From an uncultured Gammaproteobacteria bacterium (GTDB lineage Bacteria; Pseudomonadota; Gammaproteobacteria; Pseudomonadales; Litorivicinaceae), in NCBI GenBank assembly GCA_913062835.1, contig CAJXXD010000056.1:1-6367 (forward strand): DNA of 6,367 nt, given 5' to 3'. The position numbers and the translations under genes are program-made. Below the pieces are notes generated by a model. It saw only the letters and a program-made list of their open reading frames with translations, had not been told where the DNA came from and searched no databases. Shown in pieces: positions 1 to 6,178 of the stretch. Each line of letters begins with the position of its first letter. The stretch's first letter is position 1.

Positions 1-186
1 TTCACAGAAGAACAGACGGAAGAACTCGGTGCTTTAGAAAAGCCCGTGTATGTGTACACCGTCAACGACCCCAGAGAAGCCATGCATCTGAGGTCCCTCC
101 AAGTGGCCGGGGTGTTCACCGACGATCCGGTTTCACTGCGCGGTGCTTTAAGAGCTGACACCCAGCCCTGTAAACGCATCGAGTAG
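1..186 (+). CDS. Glycerophosphodiester phosphodiesterase, C-terminal end (partial)
   Basis: This is the last 61 codons of a gene whose start lies left of the window, read in frame 1 to a TAG at 184-186. The end of the protein carries the closing signature of the GDPD family TIM barrel: a strand reading VYVYTVND (residues 16-23 of the fragment), a helix, then GVFTDDP (37-43) and a final short helix. In UgpQ/GlpQ-type enzymes this part reads W-T-V-N-D followed by G-I-F-T-D-x-P. The family hydrolyses glycerophosphodiesters to sn-glycerol 3-phosphate and an alcohol, for phospholipid turnover or phosphate scavenging. The catalytic Glu/His residues lie upstream and cannot be checked, nor can a signal peptide, so cytoplasmic UgpQ-like versus periplasmic GlpQ-like is open. 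The last 39 nt overlap the convergent gene on the other strand. Confidence 0.85.
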   Translation, partial: FTEEQTEELGALEKPVYVYTVNDPREAMHLRSLQVAGVFTDDPVSLRGALRADTQPCKRIE

Positions 187-741
187 CATTTGGACCGCGA
201 TAGAAATCAGAATCATCCCCATCAGCCGTTCTATGGCTTTTAGTCCGCGATGACCAAGTAATTTGTACAACGGTTCTGAAGCCATGAGGATGGCGGCGCT
301 GATGGCCCAAGCGCCGACGATGGCCAGCGTCCAATCGACATTCCGTTCAGGATGACTCTCCGATAACAGCACCAGCGTGGCCAAAATCGACGGGCCCGCC
401 ATTAGGGGAGTTGCCAAGGGCACGATCAAGGGTTCTTCAGTTGCCTCTTCATCACCCATCACGCCACCGCGTGAGGGGAAGATCATGCGGATGGCGATGA
501 TCATTAAGATCAGGCCACCGCTGATGGCTACGGCTTCGGGTGAGAGGTTGAGCGTGGTTAAAGCAAGAGGTCCTATCCATAAAAAACCGAGCATCAAAAG
601 AAGCGCAATCACAAGTTCGCGGGCGAGAATCTTGGGGCGCCTTGCAGGGTCCACAGGCTTTAATACCGACATGAAAATTGGGATGTTGCCCAGGGGGTCG
701 ATAATCAGGAATAGGGTCAGTGCAACCGCGAAAGTGTCCAT
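148..741 (-). CDS. yhgN: MarC family integral membrane protein, YhgN-like
   Basis: A 197-residue, strongly hydrophobic protein of the MarC/UPF0056 family. The N-terminus has the family pattern IIDPLGNIPIF (residues 13-23) in the first membrane helix. A matching second-half signature, PLIVPLATPLMAGPSILATL, falls at about 104-123. These two motifs are the internal pseudo-repeat of the family, and about six membrane helices are expected. Length and sequence fit E. coli YhgN (197 aa) better than MarC itself, notably FMSVLK near residue 24, ERLMGMILI and the SGG at 74-76. The function of YhgN is not established, and the old link of MarC to antibiotic resistance was withdrawn. The start is ATG (complement of 739-741) with AAGGA on the minus strand (complement of 748-752) seven bases upstream. 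The gene is divergent from fpr and its 3' end overlaps the GDPD gene. Confidence 0.9.
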   Translation of the reverse strand: MDTFAVALTLFLIIDPLGNIPIFMSVLKPVDPARRPKILARELVIALLLMLGFLWIGPLALTTLNLSPEAVAISGGLILMIIAIRMIFPSRGGVMGDEEATEEPLIVPLATPLMAGPSILATLVLLSESHPERNVDWTLAIVGAWAISAAILMASEPLYKLLGHRGLKAIERLMGMILISIAVQMLLDAFTGLGVSS

Positions 742-828
742 AGAGAATCCTTAACGAAGACAGGTACAGTGGGGGTCAAAATAAGCAACTGCAATCCTTG
801 GATATGGAAGCGGGCGTTGCACTAGGGT

Positions 829-856
829 TTGGGTTCCATTGAAAACCGACTACAAT
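829..856 (+). promoter_or_regulatory. Candidate sigma70 promoter for fpr
   Basis: TACAAT at 851-856 differs from the consensus -10 box at one base. TTGGGT at 829-834, 16 bases upstream, is a weak -35 box matching only at TTG. Transcription would start near 863, leaving a short leader that contains the strong ribosome binding site at 866-873. This fits the downstream ATG as the fpr start. The pattern was found by eye and the -35 match is poor. No SoxS or other operator was recognised. Confidence 0.35.
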
Positions 857-865
857 TCGGCGCCA

Positions 866-873
866 AAGGAAGG
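866..873 (+). promoter_or_regulatory. Ribosome binding site deciding the fpr start
   Basis: AAGGAAGG lies just before the ATG at 877, with six bases between the AAGGA core and the start codon. It favours the ATG over the in-frame TTG at 829, which has no Shine-Dalgarno sequence and would place the start inside the likely promoter. Confidence 0.75.
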
Positions 874-876
874 ACC

Positions 877-1611
877 ATGAACTTAGAAACTGTACTGACC
901 GTCACGCACTACTCTGATTCACTGTTTTCATTTACGACTACCAGGTCACCGGAAATTCGTCCGTTTAAAGCAGGGCAATTCACCATGATTGGTATGGCCG
1001 ATGATGATGTGTTGCGAGCATACAGTATCGCGTCTGCGCCTTCCGAAGATTCGCTCGAGTTCTTATCGATTAAGGTCGCAGGGGGACCTTTAACGGAGAG
1101 GCTACAGCATATTCAGCCAGGTGATCAGATTGAAGTGGGGGATCGCCCGACCGGGACCCTGATCATCGATAATCTGACGCCGGCTAAGCGATTGTGGTGT
1201 GTGGCGACAGGCACTGGACTCGCACCCTTTTTATCGATCGTCCGTGATCCTGCAACCTTTGAGAAGTTTGATGAGGTCATCGTGACGCATACGGTCCGGA
1301 CCGTGTCCGAGCTGGCCTATCGAGACCTGTTGAGCGATTTGCCAATAACCTATTACCCGACAGTTACGCGTGAGGCGTTCGAGACACCCGGACGCATCAC
1401 GGAGCGTATGCAAACCGGCGCCCTGTGGTCGGATTTAGATGTGTCGCCCTGGTCGCCCGACACTGACCGCATCATGATCTGTGGCAGTCCTGCCTTTAAT
1501 CAGGAACTCAGGAATCAGTTGTCGGATGCTGGATTCACGCACGGCACCAACCGTGCCGCGGGCGAGTTTGTTCAGGAGCGCGCCTTTGTTATGCAGCGCG
1601 TTGATGATTAG
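877..1611 (+). CDS. fpr: Ferredoxin/flavodoxin-NADP+ reductase
   Basis: A 244-residue FAD-dependent reductase that moves electrons between NADPH and ferredoxin or flavodoxin in the cytoplasm. The FAD domain carries RAYSIAS (47-53), the R-x-Y-S/T flavin motif, and KVAGGPLTERL (66-76), which contacts the FAD pyrophosphate. The NADP domain has ATGTGLAPFLS (110-120), the glycine-rich nucleotide loop, HTVRTVSELAYRD (138-150), ICGSPAFNQE (201-210), and a C-terminus with GEFVQERAFV (229-238). These belong to the bacterial plant-type FNR family, and the length is near the 248 aa of E. coli Fpr. The ATG at 877 is chosen for its strong ribosome binding site; a TTG at 829 would add 16 residues with no family match. 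No ferredoxin gene adjoins, so the redox partner is unknown. The TAG overlaps the stop of the convergent gene by 4 nt. Confidence 0.93.
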   Translation: MNLETVLTVTHYSDSLFSFTTTRSPEIRPFKAGQFTMIGMADDDVLRAYSIASAPSEDSLEFLSIKVAGGPLTERLQHIQPGDQIEVGDRPTGTLIIDNLTPAKRLWCVATGTGLAPFLSIVRDPATFEKFDEVIVTHTVRTVSELAYRDLLSDLPITYYPTVTREAFETPGRITERMQTGALWSDLDVSPWSPDTDRIMICGSPAFNQELRNQLSDAGFTHGTNRAAGEFVQERAFVMQRVDD

Positions 1612-2498
1612 AGCCTAAGGCCATCTAACATCTCATAGAGTCTTGACGAGTCCGATTCGCCAAGTCCTTGGGCCATGAGCTTTTGGTACTGAGCTTCCAC
1701 AACTGCTAAGCAGGGCGTTGGCAACTGATGCTTTTTAGCCGCAGTCAATGCGATGGTGGCATCTTTGGCGTGAAGTCTGGCCGCAATGCCCGCTTGATAG
1801 TCTGATTTCACCATCTTCGGCCCCATCAGTGACATCATTGGGCTGCCGCCCATGCCTCCTTCAATGGCCGCTAAGACACGGGCTGGATCTGCACCGAGTT
1901 CTTTGGCAAATGCGAGTGATTCAGCGACCCCTTGAATGGTGATTACCTGCGCAATCTGGTTGCAGAGCTTTGCGATTTGCCCATGGCCGGATTCGCCAAC
2001 GCGCGTTATTTGTTTGGTATAGGCGGCCATCACGTCTTGTGCTAAATCGCACGCGGCTTTGCTGCCTCCGATCATCGAGACCAGAGTGCCACTTTCAGCA
2101 GCCCAGACACCGCCTGAAACCGGGGCATCCACCAATGAAATTTCAAGGCGATGCAGCTGCTCGGCCATCGTTTCGGTAGCAGTTGGGTCGATCGTAGAAT
2201 GATCGATGACCACCGTGCCAGGTGCAGCATGGTGAGCGATAGCCTGCTCGTGGCCCAACAGGACTTCGTGCACATCGTCTGTGCTTAATACGTTCGTGAT
2301 GATGATTTCAGACTGTTCAGCGACTGTTTTTAACGAGGTGGTCGGCGTAGCGCCATCGATGACAAGATCCCGAGCCTGCTCTTCAAATACTGAAGGACGC
2401 CGTGCGAAGATGGTTAATGTGTGGCCTTGTTGAATCAAATGCCGAGCCATGGGCAGACCCATGGTGCCTAACCCGATGAAACCTATTCGATGTGTCAT
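1608..2498 (-). CDS. NAD(P)-dependent beta-hydroxyacid dehydrogenase (3-hydroxyisobutyrate dehydrogenase / tartronate semialdehyde reductase family)
   Basis: A complete 296-residue cytoplasmic enzyme that interconverts a short beta-hydroxy acid and its semialdehyde. It opens with a Rossmann fold, GFIGLGTMGLPMARHL (6-21). The substrate loop DAPVSGG is at 124-130. The catalytic lysine is K177 in GHGQIAKLCNQ (171-181), and KDATIAL (245-251) is in the C-terminal all-helical domain. The KLxNQ form resembles GarR/GlxR more than the KxxNN of 3-hydroxyisobutyrate dehydrogenases, but the substrate cannot be set by eye. After the second beta strand the sequence is FARRP (31-35): no acidic residue and two arginines, which points to NADPH. 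The ATG has AGGA (complement of 2506-2509) seven bases upstream. It is divergent from the EamA gene and convergent with fpr. Confidence 0.88.
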   Translation of the reverse strand: MTHRIGFIGLGTMGLPMARHLIQQGHTLTIFARRPSVFEEQARDLVIDGATPTTSLKTVAEQSEIIITNVLSTDDVHEVLLGHEQAIAHHAAPGTVVIDHSTIDPTATETMAEQLHRLEISLVDAPVSGGVWAAESGTLVSMIGGSKAACDLAQDVMAAYTKQITRVGESGHGQIAKLCNQIAQVITIQGVAESLAFAKELGADPARVLAAIEGGMGGSPMMSLMGPKMVKSDYQAGIAARLHAKDATIALTAAKKHQLPTPCLAVVEAQYQKLMAQGLGESDSSRLYEMLDGLRL

Positions 2499-2640
2499 GC
2501 GTTTATCCTGGGGAGCTCATCTTTATTTTCTGCCATGGTGCCGTTAATTTTGGCGCCCCCGCAAGCATTCTGTGGATTTCTGTGGCGGTTTCTTCAACAC
2601 TTCACGGTCTTTTCGTTTCAATTCGATCATTGGAGAGTGC
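2499..2640. promoter_or_regulatory. Divergent control region between dehydrogenase and transporter genes
   Basis: These 142 bp separate two divergent starts, so promoters for both directions are expected here. On the plus strand TTCAAT (2617-2622) with TCAACA (2594-2599) 17 bases upstream is a possible promoter, four of six matches each, but it would start transcription almost at the ribosome binding site GGAG (2632-2635). No convincing promoter was seen for the minus strand. No clear palindromic operator was found. The region is called from gene layout, not from a recognised site. Confidence 0.35.
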
Positions 2641-3519
2641 ATGGCGCATTCGAACACACAGTCATCTCCGTGGCAGGCCTATGGTCTCGGGTTACTTGGC
2701 GTATTGTGCTTCGCAGCCACCTTACCTCTGACTGAGATTGCACTCGCAGATTTTAGTCCCTGGTTTATTACTGCAGCTCGTGCGGGGATTGCCGGCATGT
2801 TGGCGGTGGTAGTGGTGGGGATCCGTCGCAGGCCATGGCCTGAGCGCACAGAAATCCGCAATTTGTGGATGTGCGGGCTCTGCCTAGCGTATGGATTTCC
2901 GCTCAGCATGGCGCTTGGATTGCAAACGGTGCCCGCGTACCACGGCGGGATCGTGCTCGGTATTTTGCCACTGGCCACGGCCGGTTTATCGGTCGTGGTC
3001 CATGGTTACCGTGCGCGTTCTTTGTTTTGGGTTTGGGCGGTTCTTGGAAGTGTCTTGGTGTCCACTTTTGCTTGGTATGAGGGCGAGGGGGGTTGGGTCG
3101 CGGGCGACCTGTGGTTAGTGGCTGCTGCCTTCTTTGCATCTTACGGTTACGTGCTCTCCAGTCGGTTGTCGGTCAAGCATGGCGGGTGGTGGGTCATTTC
3201 CTGGTCACTGATCGTGTGGTTGCCAGTGAGCGCGATCCTCAGCGGTCTGTCTTGGCCTGCGTTTTTGCTTTCTCGACCGCTCGACAGCCTGGTCAGTCTG
3301 ATGGCCTTGGCTGTTTTTTCGATGTATCTCGGGTTCTTTGCGTGGAATCAAGCACTGGCGATGGGTGGAGTTGCTCGGATCGGTCAAGTGCAGCTGTTTC
3401 AGGTATTTCTTACGCTCTTTTGGTCGGCCATCTTGTTAGACAGCGATTTGCCCATGCACAGTTGGTGGTTTGCGATCGCTGTGATGATTACTGTGTATTT
3501 TGGACGGAAGGCTGGTTAG
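2641..3519 (+). CDS. EamA/DMT family transporter, ten predicted membrane helices
   Basis: A 292-residue inner-membrane protein with ten hydrophobic segments, at roughly 12-34, 40-60, 74-95, 101-121, 126-144, 152-175, 183-203, 216-236, 244-267 and 272-288. That is two EamA repeats of five helices. Family features include the arginine in TAARAGIAGM (44-53), the ILPLATAGLSVV stretch (108-119), and FFAWNQALAMGG (232-243) followed by QVQLFQVFLTLFWSAILL (249-266). The DMT superfamily carries amino acids, purines, sugars or other small metabolites, mostly outward; the substrate here is unknown. The usual glutamate after helices 4 and 9 (LLGE) is not visible. I chose the ATG at 2641 with GGAG five bases upstream over an in-frame GTG at 2572, which would add 23 residues unlike the family. 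It precedes the alcohol dehydrogenase by 84 nt. Confidence 0.88.
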   Translation: MAHSNTQSSPWQAYGLGLLGVLCFAATLPLTEIALADFSPWFITAARAGIAGMLAVVVVGIRRRPWPERTEIRNLWMCGLCLAYGFPLSMALGLQTVPAYHGGIVLGILPLATAGLSVVVHGYRARSLFWVWAVLGSVLVSTFAWYEGEGGWVAGDLWLVAAAFFASYGYVLSSRLSVKHGGWWVISWSLIVWLPVSAILSGLSWPAFLLSRPLDSLVSLMALAVFSMYLGFFAWNQALAMGGVARIGQVQLFQVFLTLFWSAILLDSDLPMHSWWFAIAVMITVYFGRKAG

Positions 3520-3549
3520 GTCGGTTGCCTGGCTGAGCTGCCTGACCTA
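3517..3549 (+). terminator. Weak inverted repeat at the end of the EamA gene
   Basis: TAGGTC (3517-3522), which begins with the stop codon, is repeated inverted as GACCTA (3544-3549). Two further G-C pairs can form inside past a bulged T. Only a short, broken T run follows (TATCGTTT), so this is a poor intrinsic terminator. It may only attenuate read-through into the alcohol dehydrogenase gene, or mean nothing. Confidence 0.2.
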
Positions 3550-3589
3550 TCGTTTGCACTCCATGGACGGAGCCAGATAAGTGAATAAG

Positions 3590-3595
3590 AAGGAG
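3590..3595 (+). promoter_or_regulatory. Strong ribosome binding site of the alcohol dehydrogenase gene
   Basis: AAGGAG lies eight bases before the ATG at 3604. It is the strongest Shine-Dalgarno sequence in the rightward gene set, while the two genes that follow have weak ones. This fits translation entering here and being passed on by coupling. Confidence 0.7.
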
Positions 3596-3603
3596 TCCCC
3601 GGC

Positions 3604-4728
3604 ATGGATACCCGTATTGCATTGTTACCCGCCATGGGCATACCTCGCCCATACCACGAAACAAATCCTTTGCAGATCGTCCGAGCATCCCTGGACGATC
3701 CTGGCCCTGAGGAAGTTTTAGTTCGGATCTTGGCCGCCGGGGTCTGTCATTCAGATTTGTCTGTGATTAATGGTGACCGACCTAGACCCACACCGCTGGC
3801 CCTAGGGCATGAGGCGGTAGGCGAAGTGGTGTCTGTGGGAGGGAGTTCAGATTTAAAACCTGGGCAGCGCGTGGCGATGGTGTTTGTGCCATCGTGTGGC
3901 CATTGTCCTTGTTGTGCCGAAGGGCGCCCGGCACTGTGTGAGCCGGGGTTAAAGCACAATACCGAAGGCACACTGCTTTCCGGTGCCATTCGGATTCGTC
4001 ACGAGGGCCAACCCATTTTGCACCATTTGGGGATTTCCTGTTTTTCAGATTACGCCATCTGTCATCGCCGGAGTCTGGTGCCGATCGACTCAGATTTAGA
4101 CCCGGCAGTTCAGGCGGTTTTTGGGTGCGCTGTATTGACCGGATGCGGTGCGGTGCTCAATACCGCCTCCTTACGCACCGGTGAACGCGTGGCCATCGTA
4201 GGGCTCGGGGGTGTGGGCTTAGCGGGTCTGTTGGGTGCGGTAGCTGGTGGTGCCAAACAGATCATTGCGATTGACGCCAATCCAGCGAAAAAAGAATTAG
4301 CGCTGTCGCTTGGGGCGGATCATTTTGTGGATGCGAGAGATCCCGATGCGGCCGCACAGGTCAAAGCACTGAGTCAGGGTGGGTGCGATCTTGTGGCTGA
4401 GTTTGCTGGGGTCATGCCGGCGTTAGAGCTCGCGATTGAGGTCACTCGGCGCGGCGGTCGATCCGTCACTGCGGCCTTGCCTAATCCGGACGATCGACTG
4501 TCTTTGCCTGCTGCGCGCTTAGTGGCCGAAGAGAAAGCATTGCTTGGTTCTTATGTTGGGAGCTGTGTTCCGTCTCGGGATATTCCAAATTTCATTGCGC
4601 TTCATCACCGGGGACGGTTGCCAGTGGATCGAATGATTTCGCATCGCTTGGAATTGAGCGAGATCAACATCGCCATGGAGCGCTTAGCCTCTGGTGAGGC
4701 GGTCCGACAAATTGTGTGTTTTGCTTGA
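3604..4728 (+). CDS. Zinc-dependent, NAD-type medium-chain alcohol dehydrogenase
   Basis: A complete 374-residue MDR-family enzyme that oxidises an alcohol to an aldehyde, or the reverse. Catalytic zinc ligands are visible as C48 (GVCHSD, 46-51), H69 with E70 (GHEAVGEV) and C175 (GCAVLTGCGAV, 174-184). The structural zinc site is intact: C98, C101, C104 and C112 in CGHCPCCAEGRPALC, with an extra cysteine at 103. The Rossmann motif is GLGGVG (200-205), and the second beta strand ends in D224 (AIDANPAKK), which favours NAD over NADP. The length and the loop with the structural zinc resemble the class I/III group, but its substrate is unknown. The start is fixed by AAGGAG (3590-3595) eight bases before the ATG. 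A TTGCAC at 3554-3559 lacks a good -10 box. The 3' end overlaps or abuts the aldehyde dehydrogenase start. Confidence 0.92.
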   Translation: MDTRIALLPAMGIPRPYHETNPLQIVRASLDDPGPEEVLVRILAAGVCHSDLSVINGDRPRPTPLALGHEAVGEVVSVGGSSDLKPGQRVAMVFVPSCGHCPCCAEGRPALCEPGLKHNTEGTLLSGAIRIRHEGQPILHHLGISCFSDYAICHRRSLVPIDSDLDPAVQAVFGCAVLTGCGAVLNTASLRTGERVAIVGLGGVGLAGLLGAVAGGAKQIIAIDANPAKKELALSLGADHFVDARDPDAAAQVKALSQGGCDLVAEFAGVMPALELAIEVTRRGGRSVTAALPNPDDRLSLPAARLVAEEKALLGSYVGSCVPSRDIPNFIALHHRGRLPVDRMISHRLELSEINIAMERLASGEAVRQIVCFA

Positions 4729-6178
4729 GGACAGTTTTAGGCGATATCAACCACGTTCCTTCATTAACGGTGCTTGGGTAGGTGCCCAATCTGAAAACAC
4801 CTTTAACGTCATCAATCCCGCCACAGGATCGATAGTTGCCGCTGTCGCGGATTTGTCGCCGTCGGAGGCAGTCGCTGCGATCGACGCCGCAGAGCGGGCG
4901 TTTCCAGCGTGGTCAGATCTGACCGCAAAAGCGCGTGCACAAATCCTCAGGCGATGGTTCTCATTGATTGAGGCGCATGCCGAGCCTCTGGCATCCCTGA
5001 TCACCGAAGAGATGGGTAAGCCACTGGCAGAGGCCCGAGGCGAGGTAGCTTATGGCGCAAGTTTCGTGGAGTGGTTTGCCGAAGAGGGCCGACGTATCTA
5101 TGGTGACGTGATTCCGCCTCACATGAGTGACAAACGAGTGATTGCGATCAAACAACCTGTGGGTGTGGTCGCAGCCATTACCCCCTGGAATTTCCCATTG
5201 GCCATGATTACCCGAAAAGTGTCACCGGCCCTAGCCGCAGGCTGTACTGTGGTGGTGAAGCCCTCCGAGGACACGCCCTTGACGGCGTTGGCATTGGTTC
5301 AGTTAGCTCATGAGGCTGGCGTGCCGGCCGGAGTTTTGAACTGCGTGACGGGCCTCGATGCGGCCGGTATCGGTGCGGTACTGACTCAGGATCCTAGAGT
5401 GCGAAAGGTCACATTTACAGGCTCCACCGCTGTGGGAAAGATTTTGTATCGTCAGTGCGCCGATACAGTGAAAAAGCTGTCCCTTGAGTTAGGCGGAAAT
5501 GCGCCTTTCATCGTCTTCAATGATGCAAATCTGGAGGCGGCGGTTGAGGGTGCGATGTTGTGTAAATTCCGAAATGCGGGTCAAACCTGTGTGTGCGCCA
5601 ACCGAATTTTGGTGCAAAGTGGTATCCACGATGCGTTTGTACAGGCCTTTTCGGATCGCGTATCGGCACTGCGTGTGGCCCCAGGTGACTCAGAAGGCGC
5701 CGAAATTGGTCCTCTCATCAATGAAGATGGCATGGCGAAGGTGCAAGCGCACCTAAACGACGCGCTAGAACGGGGTGCTCAGGTGGTGGTCGGAGGCGCG
5801 TCTCACCCCGCTGGGTCATTATTTTTTAGCCCAACCGTGCTGACCGGAGTGACACCTGATATGCGGATGGCGCAAGAAGAAACATTTGGGCCGGTGGCGC
5901 CCATTTATCGCTTCGAAACCGAAGACGAAGCCATCGCCTTGGCCAACGACACGCCTTATGGGTTGGCCGCCTATTTTTATACCGAAGACTTGTCGCGCAC
6001 ATTTCGGGTGTATGAGGCATTGGACTACGGGATCATTGGAGTAAATACAGGCATTATTTCAACTGAGGTAGCGCCCTTTGGCGGAGTGAAGGAGTCGGGT
6101 CTCGGCCGTGAAGGCGGGCCGCATGGCATTGAGGAGTTTGTGGAAGTGAAATACGGCTGTATTGGATTGACGTCATGA
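4721..6178 (+). CDS. GabD-like semialdehyde dehydrogenase (succinate semialdehyde dehydrogenase family)
   Basis: An aldehyde dehydrogenase of 485 residues (E. coli GabD has 482) that oxidises a semialdehyde, probably succinic or glutaric, to the acid. Using the TTG at 4721: N157 in ITPWNFP, K180 in KPSEDTP, the general base E256 in LELGGNAPFIVF, nucleophile C290 with the second cysteine C292 in NAGQTCVCANR, and E387 in EETFGP. The C-terminal TEVAPFGGVKESGLGREG and GLAAYFYTEDLSR blocks are typical of GabD. Oddly, E183 replaces the serine of the KPAS motif in E. coli GabD, suggesting NAD rather than NADP. No ATG exists near the start. In-frame choices are GTG 4694, TTG 4712 and TTG 4721; the last begins MLEDSF, best matching the GabD N-terminus, and overlaps the upstream stop by 8 nt. 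Translation is probably coupled. The substrate is uncertain. Confidence 0.92.
   Translation: MLEDSFRRYQPRSFINGAWVGAQSENTFNVINPATGSIVAAVADLSPSEAVAAIDAAERAFPAWSDLTAKARAQILRRWFSLIEAHAEPLASLITEEMGKPLAEARGEVAYGASFVEWFAEEGRRIYGDVIPPHMSDKRVIAIKQPVGVVAAITPWNFPLAMITRKVSPALAAGCTVVVKPSEDTPLTALALVQLAHEAGVPAGVLNCVTGLDAAGIGAVLTQDPRVRKVTFTGSTAVGKILYRQCADTVKKLSLELGGNAPFIVFNDANLEAAVEGAMLCKFRNAGQTCVCANRILVQSGIHDAFVQAFSDRVSALRVAPGDSEGAEIGPLINEDGMAKVQAHLNDALERGAQVVVGGASHPAGSLFFSPTVLTGVTPDMRMAQEETFGPVAPIYRFETEDEAIALANDTPYGLAAYFYTEDLSRTFRVYEALDYGIIGVNTGIISTEVAPFGGVKESGLGREGGPHGIEEFVEVKYGCIGLTS

Noticed and set aside
377..754. 125-codon open frame on the plus strand
   Set aside because: It lies antisense to the yhgN-like gene, has a basic, low-complexity composition and matches no family.
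829..876. TTG start extending fpr by 16 residues
   Set aside because: It has no ribosome binding site and sits within the likely promoter, while the ATG at 877 has AAGGAAGG in front and gives the usual family length.
2568..2585. Tandem TTCTGTGG copies spaced 10 bp apart in the divergent spacer
   Set aside because: Only two short imperfect copies, which can occur by chance; no extended symmetry of an operator.
2490..2735. Small open frames between the divergent dehydrogenase and EamA genes
   Set aside because: They run into the EamA gene out of frame and have no family signature or convincing ribosome binding site.
3093..3536. 147-codon plus-strand open frame inside the EamA gene
   Set aside because: It is in another frame of a clear ten-helix transporter, and its sequence is rich in Arg, Val and Cys with no recognisable domain.
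3554..3588. Possible promoter before the alcohol dehydrogenase gene (TTGCAC with an AT-rich stretch)
   Set aside because: The hexamers 17-18 bases downstream (ATAAGT, TAAGTG) match the -10 box poorly, so co-transcription from the EamA gene is as likely.
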